Positions 20,704-31,964 of a stretch of 64,000 nt of DNA are shown piece after piece. The notes under the pieces are model-generated. The model saw nothing but the letters and a program-made list of their open reading frames with translations. It was not told where the DNA came from and did not search any database. The position numbers and the translations under genes were made by a program. Position 1 is the first letter of the stretch, and each line of letters opens with the position of its first letter. Location: NCBI GenBank assembly GCA_016110215.1, contig JADWQD010000017.1, forward strand, positions 744,001 to 808,000, read 5' to 3'. This DNA comes from Capronia americana. Taxonomy: Eukaryota; Ascomycota; Eurotiomycetes; Chaetothyriales; Herpotrichiellaceae.

Positions 20704-22952
20704 CTACAGGGCAGCGTGCTGCCACTCTTCATCCTTGGTGACATGATCCTCACTGACGCCCAACTCCGTGGTACTACTCATGGCACTTGAGTTGGTCCTC
20801 TGCCGGCGGAGCAGTTCGTCCAGCCGCACGGTCTCGCCCCGGTGCAACGCCTTGATGAGCTCCTGCTTCTTCCGCCTGCTGCACCGGATGCGCGCCTCGT
20901 AATGCGTGGCCTTCTTGCTGTCCTCGCACCAGCCGCCCGTCCAGAAGCGGTCGCCCTGGCGGGACATGCCGAAGATGTCCATGGCGAGGGCGAGGGAGAC
21001 CAGCGCCGTGGACGTGCCGATCAGGCCGAGGGACGACAGATGGTCCTTGGCCAGCGGGAGGAGGAGGATGGCCAGCGCTATGCCTATCCGGATGAGCAGG
21101 CGCGGGCCTTTGCTTAGACGCGGGTTCCGCAGCCGTTTGTGCACGTGACAGTATGACAGGAGGGTCATGGTCGTGAGCGCCGAGGCTATGCCCGCGCAGT
21201 AGTACCAGCGCAGGCCCTGGTCGAGCTCGCCGACGGACTTGAGCTGGTACGTTTCGCCGAGGTCTTCCACATCGGCGTTGGCGCAGTCGTGCGCGATGAC
21301 GAGCTTGGAGAGCGTGGCTGCGGCGAGAACGTACGAGAGCACGAACGGCAGGTGGCAGGTGATCCAGACGGTGCTGGACAGCCAGTGCCGGCGGATGGCG
21401 TGGACGTGCACGCCCTGGTGGTCGATCTCAAAGTACAACCATTGGAAGGCGAAGGCTTGGATGAGCCCGAGGATCCCTTTGCCGAGAAAGGCGTTCAGGC
21501 CGACCGAGGCGCGCGACTGATACAGGATCGTGAGCACGGAGTAGCCGAACACCAGGGACACGAAGGCGTTGGTCCGTTCGGTGCGGTGTTCGATGTTGAT
21601 GGCCGGGTAGAATTCAAAGTTCTTCCGGATGAAGCGTTCGAGCCGGCCTGGTTTGTCCTGGTGGCTCAGTTTGAATGAGGCGCGCGAGAGGAACATGCCG
21701 AGGCCTTGGCCCCAGAGGTCGATGACAATGGCGACCCAGATGAATGCAAGCTGGCCCGGGTAGTTGACGTGGATGCTGGCGAGCCAGAAGACGGCGGCGA
21801 GGAGGATGATAAACGACGTGTAGAGGAGTGTGCCACGGATGAGGGGTACCACGTAGGAAAGCCAGACGAAGTACAAGACGCCGTAAAAGCGCTCGGCAAG
21901 ATAGAACGACATCATGGGATAGTACGTGTCGTGTTCTGCCCCGGGGTGCCTGTCTTCGAAGGCGTAGGAAATATTGGTGGTGTAAGCGAAGAGCAGGATC
22001 AGGTAGAGCATGACAGACAGCTTCTGGACGATATCGTCGCGCTCGAACCTGCAATGATTAGCGTTGGGCACGCGTGAGAGTGTTTGGATGTCTGATCTCA
22101 CCAATTCGTGACAAGCGTGAGATCGTTCCAGATCTTGAACGCCATGGTGAAGTTGATTGCATACAGCAAGAACGACTTCCCGGTCGGGTCCTCGGCGGCC
22201 TTGTCCCCAATTATGCCAATAATGCCAACATAGAGCAGGTCCGCGAACAATTCAAACGTGCCAACCTCACCACTTCTACTGGACCGCCACAACAGGCCCT
22301 TGTGGAAGTATTGCCGAATTAGCGGCCGCTTGAAGAACTTGAGTCCGTCGGTGATTCGGCTTTGTTGCTTGTCGAGTAGGCCTTGGGTCGAGGCCGGGGA
22401 GGCACCCATCGGAGTTGACGCTCCGCTGTGGTCATCCTTGGTACGGATGCGCGCCGTGTAGCCGAACTTGCTGAAATTTGCGTCCATGGCCACGCCATGA
22501 TGGGTCAACTGGTTGAGCTCCCGGGACAAGTGGTCCAGGTCATTTCTGACTTGTTCGAACTCGTGGAATATGTCTCCGTGCGTATCCCGAAGTGTGTCCC
22601 GTCGAGCAGAGTGGTGGGCATGCAACTCACGCACGACGGCCAAATGCTCTGGGCTACCAGATATCACGACGTCAAACTGATCGCCTCCCTGCTGCTGACT
22701 GAGTTCCTTCTGCAGCTTCAAATGCTCTTCGGGTGTGTGGGCGATATGAATTTTCCTACCATCGGGGTGAATGAGGTGTCGGAGTTTCTCTCGAGCGTGA
22801 TCAACATGAGGGTGACGGTGCTGGTGCTCCTCAATTGGTGGACTCTGGATTCCGGTTGGAGTTTGGGCGCCCGGCGACACAGCCGTCGGTGAGGTTACCG
22901 CGGACAGCTTCTCGTTTTGATACTGAAAGGGGTCATTATCCCCGAAGTCCAT
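20704..22952 (-). CDS. LtrA-family (low temperature requirement A) multi-pass membrane protein
   Basis: Predicted membrane protein of 731 aa in two exons: 22952-22102 and 22048-20704. About 230 N-terminal residues are cytosolic-looking and histidine-rich (EEHQHRHPHVDHAREKLRHL) with a weak coiled-coil section. The LtrA region follows, beginning at RSSRSGEVGTFELFADLLYVG, with roughly nine or ten hydrophobic helices. LtrA was first described in Listeria as needed for growth in the cold, and many filamentous fungi carry homologues whose biochemical function is unknown. The start at 22952 (MDFGDNDPFQ) is preferred; an in-frame Met at 23009 would add 19 residues. The intron splits the Trp codon in VTNWFERDD. 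The gene is divergent from the RTC4-domain gene. Confidence 0.87.
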
Positions 22953-23678
22953 GTTTGACTCTTTTGCCGGCCAGGTTTGCAATCGACAGGAGAGGCGTCT
23001 ACTTTTCACTGTCTTTTATTAATACCCCAGTTGCCACGGCCAAGTCAGGTCGCTCTTGGCCTTCCATTTCCGCCATTTGATTCTGGCTGAGCTCAGCGAA
23101 TTGTCGCGATCGAAACGGCTTTTGTCACCCGCATTAGCCTCAAATGGTTACAGGTCGTGGCTTACTGAGCATTCCATGACATCCCTGCAATGGGCCTCCA
23201 GGCACGCAAGGACACACCATAGTCGGGCAGAGTCGACAACAGTGCCGTCCTACTAGGCCTTTCCTTTGACTATGGGATGTTGACTGAGTAGAAAAGAAGA
23301 CGCTTTGGCTGGGAGGACGAGTTGGCAATAGGATATTCGGGCCGGAAAAACTGCTCCGGAGCGCCGATTTGATTGGTTGATTTAGTCTTCACTTACTCTG
23401 GATTCACTTGCTGCTGACAGTCGCGTGTGCTGGCGCCGCGTTTGCTTGATATTTATGTATCGTCGCTGCTCACCGCGCAAATCCCTAGAACCGATCTGTG
23501 ACTGCTACCTTGTCCGTGTCCCAAGTGTTTCCCCAATGGTGGTTGAAATGTTATGCCCAGACCAGACGCCAGTTACTCGAGAACGTACCTCACTCGACAC
23601 AATTACCGAGGACCAACCCTTTTGCGGTCGATTCAAGGACGAGACAGTAGCTCGGGGACGCCGACGTTGGCCTCAAAG
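22953..23678. other. Divergent promoter region between LtrA and RTC4 genes
   Basis: About 725 bp shared by two divergent genes. The open frame of the RTC4 gene extends upstream to 23553, but the first well-placed ATG is at 23679. No other feature is supported. Confidence 0.45.
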
Positions 23679-25094
23679 ATGTCACTAAAACGAAAAGCCG
23701 GGATGGTGGACGCAGAAACTGACAAGAACAACGACAATATCTTCATCTATGCACCACCAGAAGACAGCTCGGACGAAGACACGAGGCCATCCAAGAAGCC
23801 TGCACTTAGCTCGCCTGAAGTCCCCAAGGGGCGAACGAGGAGGACTGCGAACTCTCCTGCTATGCGTGCGGCCAACACCGCTGCCTCGTCACGCTCAAAA
23901 CGTCAACAGCCCGCATATGCACACTCGCGTGACGAACTCAAACCCCCGGAGGTCCAGACGGCCGACGACCTTTTCGGCTTCCCCTCCTCGAGCTCGCAAA
24001 AGAGAAGGCATACCAAGGTCTACGGGAAGAAGTTTGTTAAGATAGACCCGATCGAAGACGAGCTGGAGCCGAGCGGAAAGGGCGATGGATTCAAGGCGCC
24101 CGAGACAGTGGACATGTACGTGAAATCTGTCAAGAAAACAGAGTTCCAACACATTGACCATGTGGCCGGGCCTTCGCCCATGAGAAGTAGAACAAAGACA
24201 AATCAGAATTTTGTCGCTCCTCGTTCTCCGGGATCTACAGCAAAGTCAAGGCAGTCCAAATTCCAGAAATTTGACTTGCCCGACTTTTCTTCTTCCAATG
24301 GGACGGAAAATACCAAGAGCTTTGACATTTTTGAGTCTCCGGAAAAGGAAAGCCGCAAAAGGTCGGGGTCGACCTCGTCACTATCCTCCGTCGACGAATT
24401 GGCTATCCTGGCACATGAACACGACTTCCAAGCAGAACAAGAACCAGATACTCCGGGGATTCTGTGTCCGGTCTGCGAAAAGCCGGTTCATGATTCTGTC
24501 ACTCTATTCGTACCGGATAATCTGCGGACGTTGCCGTTCCAACAACAACAGAAGTTCTGTTCACGGCATCAGGTTGCTGATGCAAAGGAGGAATGGGACA
24601 AAAGGGGATATCCCAAGAAGATATACTGGGATGAGCTGGAGGACTTTCGGATACGTGAGAAACTACCTAGCCTGAAGATGGTCATCAACCGACAAACGCC
24701 CTGTTTCTATCTGTCCGAACTGGACGCCGAGATCAAGGCTGCGAAGGGCAACCGTCGAAAGATTCGGAACTATCTCAACGACGGGCTGATCAACGTTGCG
24801 AAAGCCGGTTACTACGGTCCGAAAGGAGCTCGCATCATGACCAACGCGGTTACCGCCTCGCTCACCGAAACACTCAACAAAGCTCTACTCTCCGACTCTG
24901 CACTTAAAGCGGCCGGGGTGGGTGCGTATGTGAGTGCTGTGTTGGTCCCTGAATTGACTCTCCGGCTTGTTATGGACGATATGAATTTGAAGACCGCCAA
25001 GGAGGGCAGAAGGGTGCTGGATGAAAGTACAGATATGGGAGTGCTGTTAAACCCAGATGATGATCAGGTCCGGCAAAACGACGAAGAGGATTGA
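23679..25094 (+). CDS. RTC4-like domain nuclear protein
   Basis: An intronless gene of 471 aa. The first 250 residues are disordered, basic and Ser-rich, with nuclear-localisation-like stretches (MSLKRKAG, SRSKRQQP, SQKRRHTK). From about residue 260, ILCPVCEKPV and KFCSRHQVADAKEEW begin a folded region that continues through GYPKKIYWDELEDFRIREKL to residue 430. This matches the fungal RTC4 (restriction of telomere capping 4) domain. In yeast, Rtc4 was found in a genetic screen around telomere capping; the molecular role is not known. An upstream in-frame ATG at 23553 would add 42 residues, but MSLKRKAG at 23679 is the more natural start. The C-terminus is acidic. Confidence 0.85.
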   Translation: MSLKRKAGMVDAETDKNNDNIFIYAPPEDSSDEDTRPSKKPALSSPEVPKGRTRRTANSPAMRAANTAASSRSKRQQPAYAHSRDELKPPEVQTADDLFGFPSSSSQKRRHTKVYGKKFVKIDPIEDELEPSGKGDGFKAPETVDMYVKSVKKTEFQHIDHVAGPSPMRSRTKTNQNFVAPRSPGSTAKSRQSKFQKFDLPDFSSSNGTENTKSFDIFESPEKESRKRSGSTSSLSSVDELAILAHEHDFQAEQEPDTPGILCPVCEKPVHDSVTLFVPDNLRTLPFQQQQKFCSRHQVADAKEEWDKRGYPKKIYWDELEDFRIREKLPSLKMVINRQTPCFYLSELDAEIKAAKGNRRKIRNYLNDGLINVAKAGYYGPKGARIMTNAVTASLTETLNKALLSDSALKAAGVGAYVSAVLVPELTLRLVMDDMNLKTAKEGRRVLDESTDMGVLLNPDDDQVRQNDEED

Positions 25095-26312
25095 GTGTTT
25101 TTTTCGACCTTGAGCAGGGTGTCGAGGCGACCCGCGACTAGGCTCAATGTCGGCTATATCGGAGTGAATTGTGTCTCTACGTCTGCAAAGCCCAACCTCT
25201 AACCACCGTGGATGTCATGTCATAGTTTGGCATTTCAACTGAGACTTGCTGGAAAATGTCTGCATTTTCGAGGGTGGAATTCACAGGTTGAACATGCAGC
25301 TTGAGATCTGAGATAGGCTGGGCGCCACCGTGCATTTCCGAACATGCTAGTTCTTCGATTGTCTTTTTCTCGCAGTTGAAGGACGAAGATATGGACGACT
25401 TGGCCGCGTATCAGGTACACCCGCCTGTGTAACTCGGGTCTCAATCATTCTCAGCTGGGCATTGTGCCTTCTCGGAGCTCGGCCTTCGGTCAGTAGCTAG
25501 CTGACAGCTACGCAGTGACGATAGTCCGGAACAATGGGCATTTGCAGCTATCAAATATCGATTCACGCTGTTGGTCATTGACCGCGTGCCCCAGTGGCGG
25601 GCCAACCAAGGACTCATAGTCAGTCAACGGACTCTAGACTGAGGCTGTTAGACAATACAACACGTCCACCTTCAAAACCTCGAGACAACAGTTCAATTAC
25701 GGAGTCTACCCATTGCCGCGATCCCGCACCTGGATAACCCTCACTTACTCTGGATCAGATCGCCTAAACGGATCCATTGTCTGGGAAGTGCACCTTGATC
25801 AGGCACAAATCCGACTCCTCCAGGCCGCTGCCCAATAGGCCATTTCTATTTGATGCGAAGACTAGAGATTTGGTGTCGACGAGGATCATGGAGGGTCTCT
25901 CCGCAAGTTCTCCAACGGCTCCGACCTCCGTTCACACATTTGATCGGCACCCCGTGGGGATAAGCGGCCCACAAGGGTTACAACTCGGTGTAGGACATGT
26001 GCCGGGCAAGATTGTATTCACGGATTTGATTTGGTCAAGAGGTTTCCAACCACATATTCGTCCGACACCGTGCATGTCGATCACCTTCGGTTACACGAAC
26101 AGTTCTGAGGACCCAGGCGCATTATGTTGCCCTACACGGGCATTTTCACAATCTCCAAACCTCGCTAAAGGCGTGGTCATCTGGAACCATGCATCTAGTG
26201 GCAAGCCTTCCACCTAGATCACTTCTTCGATATTTGTGGGCTTTGAACCTCCTCAACGTCTCCGCCTTCATCAATCCTCAAGACCACATTTTGACACGAC
26301 ATAATCTCAAAT
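25095..26312. other. Intergenic region, about 1.2 kb
   Basis: Holds the RTC4 gene 3' flank and the promoter of the MFS transporter. A 146-codon frame at 25777-26217 starts from a non-ATG codon and has no recognisable similarity. Nothing else is seen. Confidence 0.4.
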
Positions 26313-27892
26313 ATGAGCGAAAAGTCTGACAACACTCCGAACGTGGAGAACGTCGAAAATGGCGTCGAGCACGGACGACAGACTCTTGATTCCGGCAAGG
26401 ATGGAAGTCCGTTGGGCACTCAAGACGCAGAAGACAAAAACGATCCCTTAAACTGGCCATACTGGCTCAAAGTATATCTCGCTCTCATGGTGTCCGGCCT
26501 CGGTTTCGTTAATCAGTTGGGCTCTGCCCTGATCAATCCGGCCTTTGTTGTCATCGCTGAGGATCTCCATATCTCTGTCGAGGAAGCCTCTTACTGCACC
26601 ACCGTCGTCATCCTATTCATGGGTATCATGCCCATGTTCGTCGTCCCTTTTTCCAATGTGTACGGCCGGCGGATCCTGTACCTAATTTTCACGGCCATTG
26701 CGGCGGCGTGCCAGTTTGGATCGGGTGCGGCAACCACGTACGGCGGCCTGATCACTGGTCGGATCTTCTACGGAATCGGAGCAAGCATCCCGCTTGGACT
26801 TGGAGCGGCAACGATCTGCGACCTTTTCCCTCAGGGTGAAAGAGGAACCTTTCTCGGAATCTACACCCTTTGTGTCAACAACGGCCCGCATTTGGCACCC
26901 ATCATCGGAGGTTACATCGCCCTGAACCTCTCCTGGCGTTGGTGCTTGTACGTACCTGGTATCATTCAAGCCGGCTTCTTTGCTTGCTTGTGCTTGTCAT
27001 TTCCCGAGACACTATATTCGCACACCGAAGGCACCAGATCGACAAGCTCTTCGTACCTCTCGCGACTCCTGCCGCGCGGGAAGATCCTCGCACGCCCGAT
27101 CAGGCCATGGCATTTCCTCCAGCCCTACATCATGATTCGGTACTGGGCGGTCTCTCTCCCCGCCATTTACTGGATGACGGCGAACACGTACGGAAGCACC
27201 CAGTTCGCTGTGACTGGCTCCAAACTAGCGCGTCAACTCTACGATTTTGATGTCGCACAGACTGGTTTGCTCATGGGTATTCCACAGACCGTAGGCTGCA
27301 TGGTCGGAGAAGCCACTGCCGGGTGGGTCAGCGATATGATCATCAATTCCTACGCCAAGCGACATGGCGGCTACCGCAAGCCTGAAGTGCGGCTGGCCTT
27401 ACTGCCCGGCTGCGTCGCCTTGGTTGTCGGCCTGATCGCGTACGGTGTCTGCGTGGACGAGCATAAGGCATGGCCGTCCCTGGCGGTATCGATGGGAGTG
27501 GCCAGTTTTGGGCTTCAAGTCGGCGCAACGATGATATACACCTACGCGACGGATTGCTATAAACCGCAAGCTCCCGAGGTCGGCGTGGTGATTAACCTCT
27601 ACAAGTCAAGTGAGTGGGTGCATTGTCATTTACATCAATTTTATTTGACGGTCCCTGTCATCTCCTGCCAGAGCTTTGCTAACGTATTGCTTGCTTCTCC
27701 TGTGATGCAGTATTCGCATTCACTATCGGGTTCTACGCCGTCCCCTTCGGTACTCGAGATGGATATGACGTGTCTTTCGGTGTCACGGCGGCGATCAACG
27801 GCGCGACGTTGCTGCCTCTCGTATGGCTGTACTTTTATGGTGAGAATCTGCGAAGGAAACAAGGCCGCCCTCGCATTCATGAGGATCTCTGA
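26313..27892 (+). CDS. MFS transporter, drug:H+ antiporter-like
   Basis: Predicted plasma-membrane transporter of 492 aa in two exons: 26313-27609 and 27711-27892. The cytosolic N-terminus is hydrophilic and ends in NDPLNWPYWLKVYLAL, the junction typical of fungal DHA1-type transporters. About twelve hydrophobic helices follow. The loop 2-3 signature is degenerate (PFSNVYGRRILYL), and the helix 4-5 region reads GRIFYGIGASIPLGLGAATICDLF. The intron splits an Ile codon (KSIFAFTIGFYAVPFGTRDG), and the tail ends RRKQGRPRIHEDL. Substrate is unknown; related proteins export drugs, toxins or polyamines. No biosynthetic enzymes adjoin it. Confidence 0.9.
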
Positions 27893-28370
27893 AGCCTGAG
27901 CCGGGGGAACTCTAGTATTTTGCTCGATTGGCGAACGGCGGGCACACAAAATGTGTGCTCCTCTCAGCGCAGCATAGATTAAGCACCGGGACTTTAGCTA
28001 TGAGTTTGACAAAACTGCCCCTTGTGGGACAGCGTCTGCTTCGACTGGTTATACTTGCTCACTTCATCCTCGTCCACATATTCGAATCCGTTCGTCCACA
28101 TATCCGATGCCTCTTTCCAAGCTACATACCAAGACAATACAACATAGCGACTCTCAACACAAGATCAAGCGAAAAGAGTTCAGGATCACATCCATTGGAT
28201 TGTCAAGCATATCGCAAACTCCTATCATATCACATCCTGCCGTCTCAACCATATAGTCCATAGGCATAGCCATAGCCAGTCTTCTCCTGAACTGCTCAAG
28301 CCCGTCCCATTGCCTCTCCCCACAGCCACTGCCACTCCCTCTCCACCACTGCTCCCACCGATCTTCCACC
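27893..28370. other. Intergenic region between convergent genes
   Basis: 3' flanks of the MFS gene and the Ser/Thr-rich secreted gene. No feature recognised. Confidence 0.4.
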
Positions 28371-29287
28371 TCAAAGGGTATCCGCGTACGCGTCAATCGC
28401 CGCGGCCAGCAACTTCAGCGCGACCTTGAGCCCCAAGTTCCCGCGCTTATCCAACGCAATGTCCGCGAAATGGTTGTCGAGGCCGAAACTTTGGCTTGAG
28501 GGGGACCGCCCCGCGAGCGCGCCCGCGTCCGCACCTGTGGCGGGCGGCAGGGAAGCCTCGAACTGCGCGCGCCACGCGACGATGACGTCCTTGAGCAGGG
28601 TCGCGAACTCGAGCCCGTCGTCGGCCGTGAAGACCCCGTCCCCGCCCCCGCCCCCGCCTTCGTTGGGCAGGGGGATCGTGCCGTCGGCCCAGCCGTGGAT
28701 GGTGGCCAGCGCTGCGGCGAGGTCATCGTCGTCGGTGGCGCGTTTGAGGCGGCGGCGGCGCTCTGCTCCGCTGAGCAGGCGGCCTAGACAGTCGACGAGG
28801 GCTTGGACGGTGTCGGTGACGACGGAGCGGCGGGCCAGGATCCCTGTCCCGGATCCGGACACGGACTCGGATAAGGCAGGGACGGGGGCAGGGAGTGGTG
28901 CAGATCCGTCGGCGAGGCTTTGGATGTCGGCGAAGATGGCGTTGATTTCTTCGAGCTCGTCGGTAGTGGTGGAGGTGGAGGTGGAGGTGGAGGCGCGTCT
29001 GGTGATGGCTGTGGCGGTGGTAGTGGCGTTCTCGGTAGGGCTGGCGAGAGCTTCCTGGATGAGACTCTGGAAGGTGGAGATGGCGCTGGTCATGTCTTCG
29101 ACGGTACCTTCGACGTCCGCGCGTGTGGATAGCGTGATGGAAGGGACGGGACTCGCGCTGTAGAGTTCTTGTCACGGCCAGTCCCTTTGGAAGCAAGCAA
29201 ACAAGCAAGCAAGACCTGGGTAGGGAAAACTTACAAGACAGCCGGAATGGCCAGCATGGCGGCGGTCGCGAGAGAGTGGAACTTCAT
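28371..29287 (-). CDS. Secreted Ser/Thr/Ala-rich protein, possibly HsbA-like
   Basis: Predicted secreted protein of 279 aa in two exons: 29287-29235 and 29157-28371. The signal peptide MKFHSLATAAMLAIPAVFASP is interrupted by intron 1 at codon 18. The mature protein has helical segments (TRADVEGTVEDMTSAISTF, DELEEINAIFADIQSLADG) separated by a Ser/Thr repeat, a Gly run (NEGGGGGGDG) and a helical tail (GLKVALKLLAAAIDAYADTL). The first helix after the signal recalls hydrophobic-surface-binding protein A, but the match is weak and I would not assign it firmly. Two dibasic sites (ITRRAS, LARRSV) could be Kex2-type cleavage points. Function is unknown. Confidence 0.7.
28966..28994. repeat. GGTGGA-type hexanucleotide repeat within a CDS
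   Basis: About four tandem copies of GGTGGA/GGAGGT on the plus strand encode the alternating Ser-Thr tract of the secreted protein on the minus strand. Such in-frame repeats commonly vary in length between strains. Confidence 0.6.
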
Positions 29288-31118
29288 CTTGGTTGGGAAA
29301 ACCGTGGTACTTGAGATTCAATACGATTGATCTCTTTTTTGGTGATGGACTCAAGGAAGACTTGTATAAGTTGATGTTGGGACGAGAACAAAGGGGCGGA
29401 TCGCAGCTGGGTTGGCTTGGGAATAGGAAATGCCGGTTGCTTGCTCGGGTTGCAGTGATATTGTTGAAGACTGATGAATGAAGAAAGACAGGATGAGAAG
29501 CAGATACATAGCTGTATTTATATCCATTTTGCTCGACATACTTTCTTTGCCCCAGAGTCGGGCTCGTGACACTCTGCTTCTATTCCATGACCGTTCTGTT
29601 CCCCTTCTTGCAACCCGATCCCCTGAGTCGACGCATCGATGGAGGCGTTCGAGGGTGAAAATCGTCTAGTCGACACAAAAGTTGAGCACGCGAACATGAA
29701 CTCGTATTGTATTGTTTGAGAAGTGTGCCCTCGCAACGAGTTACAAGAGCAGATATGGTCGGAGCCAGAGAGAGGTGAATCAGGGTCTGGTCGACGGCTG
29801 GCTGAGTAGAAGACGCACTCGGCGATCGGCTGCCACAGTTGAACCTACACACTCATGGACGGAGTCTGCTAGCCGACACAGGAGGTCTTGTCATGCCCAA
29901 TGGCCTTTTGCAGCAATCATGCCAGCGATGGTCGAAGTCCGTGTTCGGCGGACGTCGGAACATCCAAGAAGCGTTCAGCTCTCGGGTCCTGAGACGAGAG
30001 TGTCACTAAGCGTGTTACCTAGGGTTATGGTAATGAGTCCGAGGTATGCTTGGCTCGGCCCCATGCGGACCATATTGACGGATTAGTACCGTGTGTTTCT
30101 TGAGACTACCCGCCCGAACCCCATAGCAGGACGTCGAGCATTGACCTATGAAGACCGGAGAGAGCACCAAGTCCGCCGTCAGCCCTACACATCGTGCCGA
30201 GAGGTTAAGGAGGGGGCCAAATGGCTTGGCTATTGCTTGGCAAGTGCTTGCTAGTACCCCCTGGCCCTCCCCCCTCTCCGTTGCCCCTGAAGCGAGGCTG
30301 ATAAGTTCACAATACTCTCTCAGTGATCATACTGATGTACCGTCCTATTGGCTGGCTCTCCTACTTCGGAGGCCTATATTTTCGAGAAGGTTTGCTTTAA
30401 ATGCCTTGGCTATATTCATACCGACACACAGATGAGTTGATGTTTCGAAAGTGAATAGGAAGCTAACGCGTGGACTATTGGGAGACTGGCAAATGAAAGG
30501 CAATCATTACACTGTCGATTGCCGCCATTGCGGCCGGAAACACGTCAGAGTCCAGTGAATGTCTTGATCGCCGTCGTTGTTTCACTACTCTGACCCTTCC
30601 TTGGTTTGCCTCCCCTCAGGAGCTGACTTCATTCTTGCGTTCACCTCAGGTATGGCGCCATCCTCATCTTTCATTCTTCTCCTCGACTCTTCTTCTGGCC
30701 ATTGAGACGTCGGTTTGCACTATGTAATATGCTCTAAGGATCTCCCGAGATGAAGAAGGCTACCTCAGTATTGTCTCCGAGGATAGTTCAGGGAAGTCGT
30801 CGAATCTCTGCACGATGTAGAGGTAGGGAAACACAACTTTATGAGTTGGATAGATGAGACTTTTCAACAATTTGGAGGACGCCCCAGACATTAAAACTGT
30901 TACCCGATGTACAGTACGAGTAACGTGACGGATACTTATAGGCGTGGGTCTCAGTGCCATCCTGCTGGGTTATGCAAAGAATGGATGCAAGCCAACTAAC
31001 TTCAGTACTCGGAATGCTTAATGTGAGAACATTGCTTGTTCCTGCAACACAGAGACAACAGCTTTCGTTGCCGCAGTCGCGACAACACACTTACTTTCAC
31101 TTTCACTTCCTTTCTCTT
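29288..31118. other. Intergenic region, about 1.8 kb
   Basis: I see no supportable gene. Several 60-125-codon frames exist on both strands without recognisable motifs. A TACGAGTA motif lies at 30915-30922. Confidence 0.4.
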
Positions 31119-31964
31119 TCACGCTGAATTGGAATAAAGACCATGGGCCTCGACTTCGCGAAGCCAGAGTCCCCATGGCCGATGCGCAGATTGCCTGATC
31201 GACCAGGTCGTGTCCTCCACCTCCTTCTTACTGAGATACTTGACTGGAGAGGCCAAGGCAGCCGGATCGGCCGCCCGCGTCGTCAACGCCGTGCTCTGGA
31301 TCGCCGCGTTCTTCTGCGTATACACCGCCCGCATGACACAGTCCTGCATGCTCCCCGCCAGGACGGTGAAGCCATGGCCCCGCATCAGCACAACGACATG
31401 TTGTGGAGCGGTGTCCTTGCCGCCGCCGCCGTCGCCGTTGACCCCAAACGCCTCAGCCAGTGAGCCTCCAAGGTGCGTATTGCGCACCAGTAAATCACTT
31501 ACATCGTCCGGGTTCTGCGCGTCGGCGATGTCCCAGACAGGCACGCCCGTGCCGAGAAAGCCGGCCATGTGGTAGCACGCGCGCAGCGGCACGCCGCTGA
31601 ACGTGTACGGCACGACGGCCTCGGAGTGGCTGTGGATGACGCTGCGGACTTCGGCGTACCGCTTGTAGCATTCGCTGTGGATGCAGCGTTCGAGGAAGCC
31701 CGGCGCGGCGTTGGGGTCCACGGGCCTCGCATCCTCGACGTAATACTCGATCAGGTCGCTGGGGGAGGAGATCGTGCCGGGGGCGGCGTTGCGAGACATG
31801 ATGAAGATGTCCGGCTTGAAGGGGTGGCGGAAGGAGAGGTGTCCAAAGGCATCGAGCACGTTGTGATAGTGCAGGATGTGGCTCCCGGAGATGAGATCGC
31901 GGAGATATTGTTGCAGGACGAGCTTTTCATTCTCGTTGCCGTGGGTATCCTCTGATGGGGACAT
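31119..31964 (-). CDS. Class II aldolase/adducin-domain protein
   Basis: Predicted soluble metal-dependent protein of 281 aa, intronless. The class II aldolase fold is indicated by SHILHYHNVLDAFGHLSFRH near the N-terminus, Glu98 in IHSECYKRY, the metal-binding pair His111/His113 in VRSVIHSHSEAVVPY, and His197 in LMRGHGFTVLAG. These match the zinc ligands and acid residue of L-fuculose-1-phosphate-aldolase-type enzymes. Fungal members are often of unknown substrate, and some are decarboxylases or epimerases, so the reaction is open. It lies more than 20 kb from the aromatic cluster; no functional link can be shown. Confidence 0.9.
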   Translation of the reverse strand: MSPSEDTHGNENEKLVLQQYLRDLISGSHILHYHNVLDAFGHLSFRHPFKPDIFIMSRNAAPGTISSPSDLIEYYVEDARPVDPNAAPGFLERCIHSECYKRYAEVRSVIHSHSEAVVPYTFSGVPLRACYHMAGFLGTGVPVWDIADAQNPDDVSDLLVRNTHLGGSLAEAFGVNGDGGGGKDTAPQHVVVLMRGHGFTVLAGSMQDCVMRAVYTQKNAAIQSTALTTRAADPAALASPVKYLSKKEVEDTTWSIRQSAHRPWGLWLREVEAHGLYSNSA

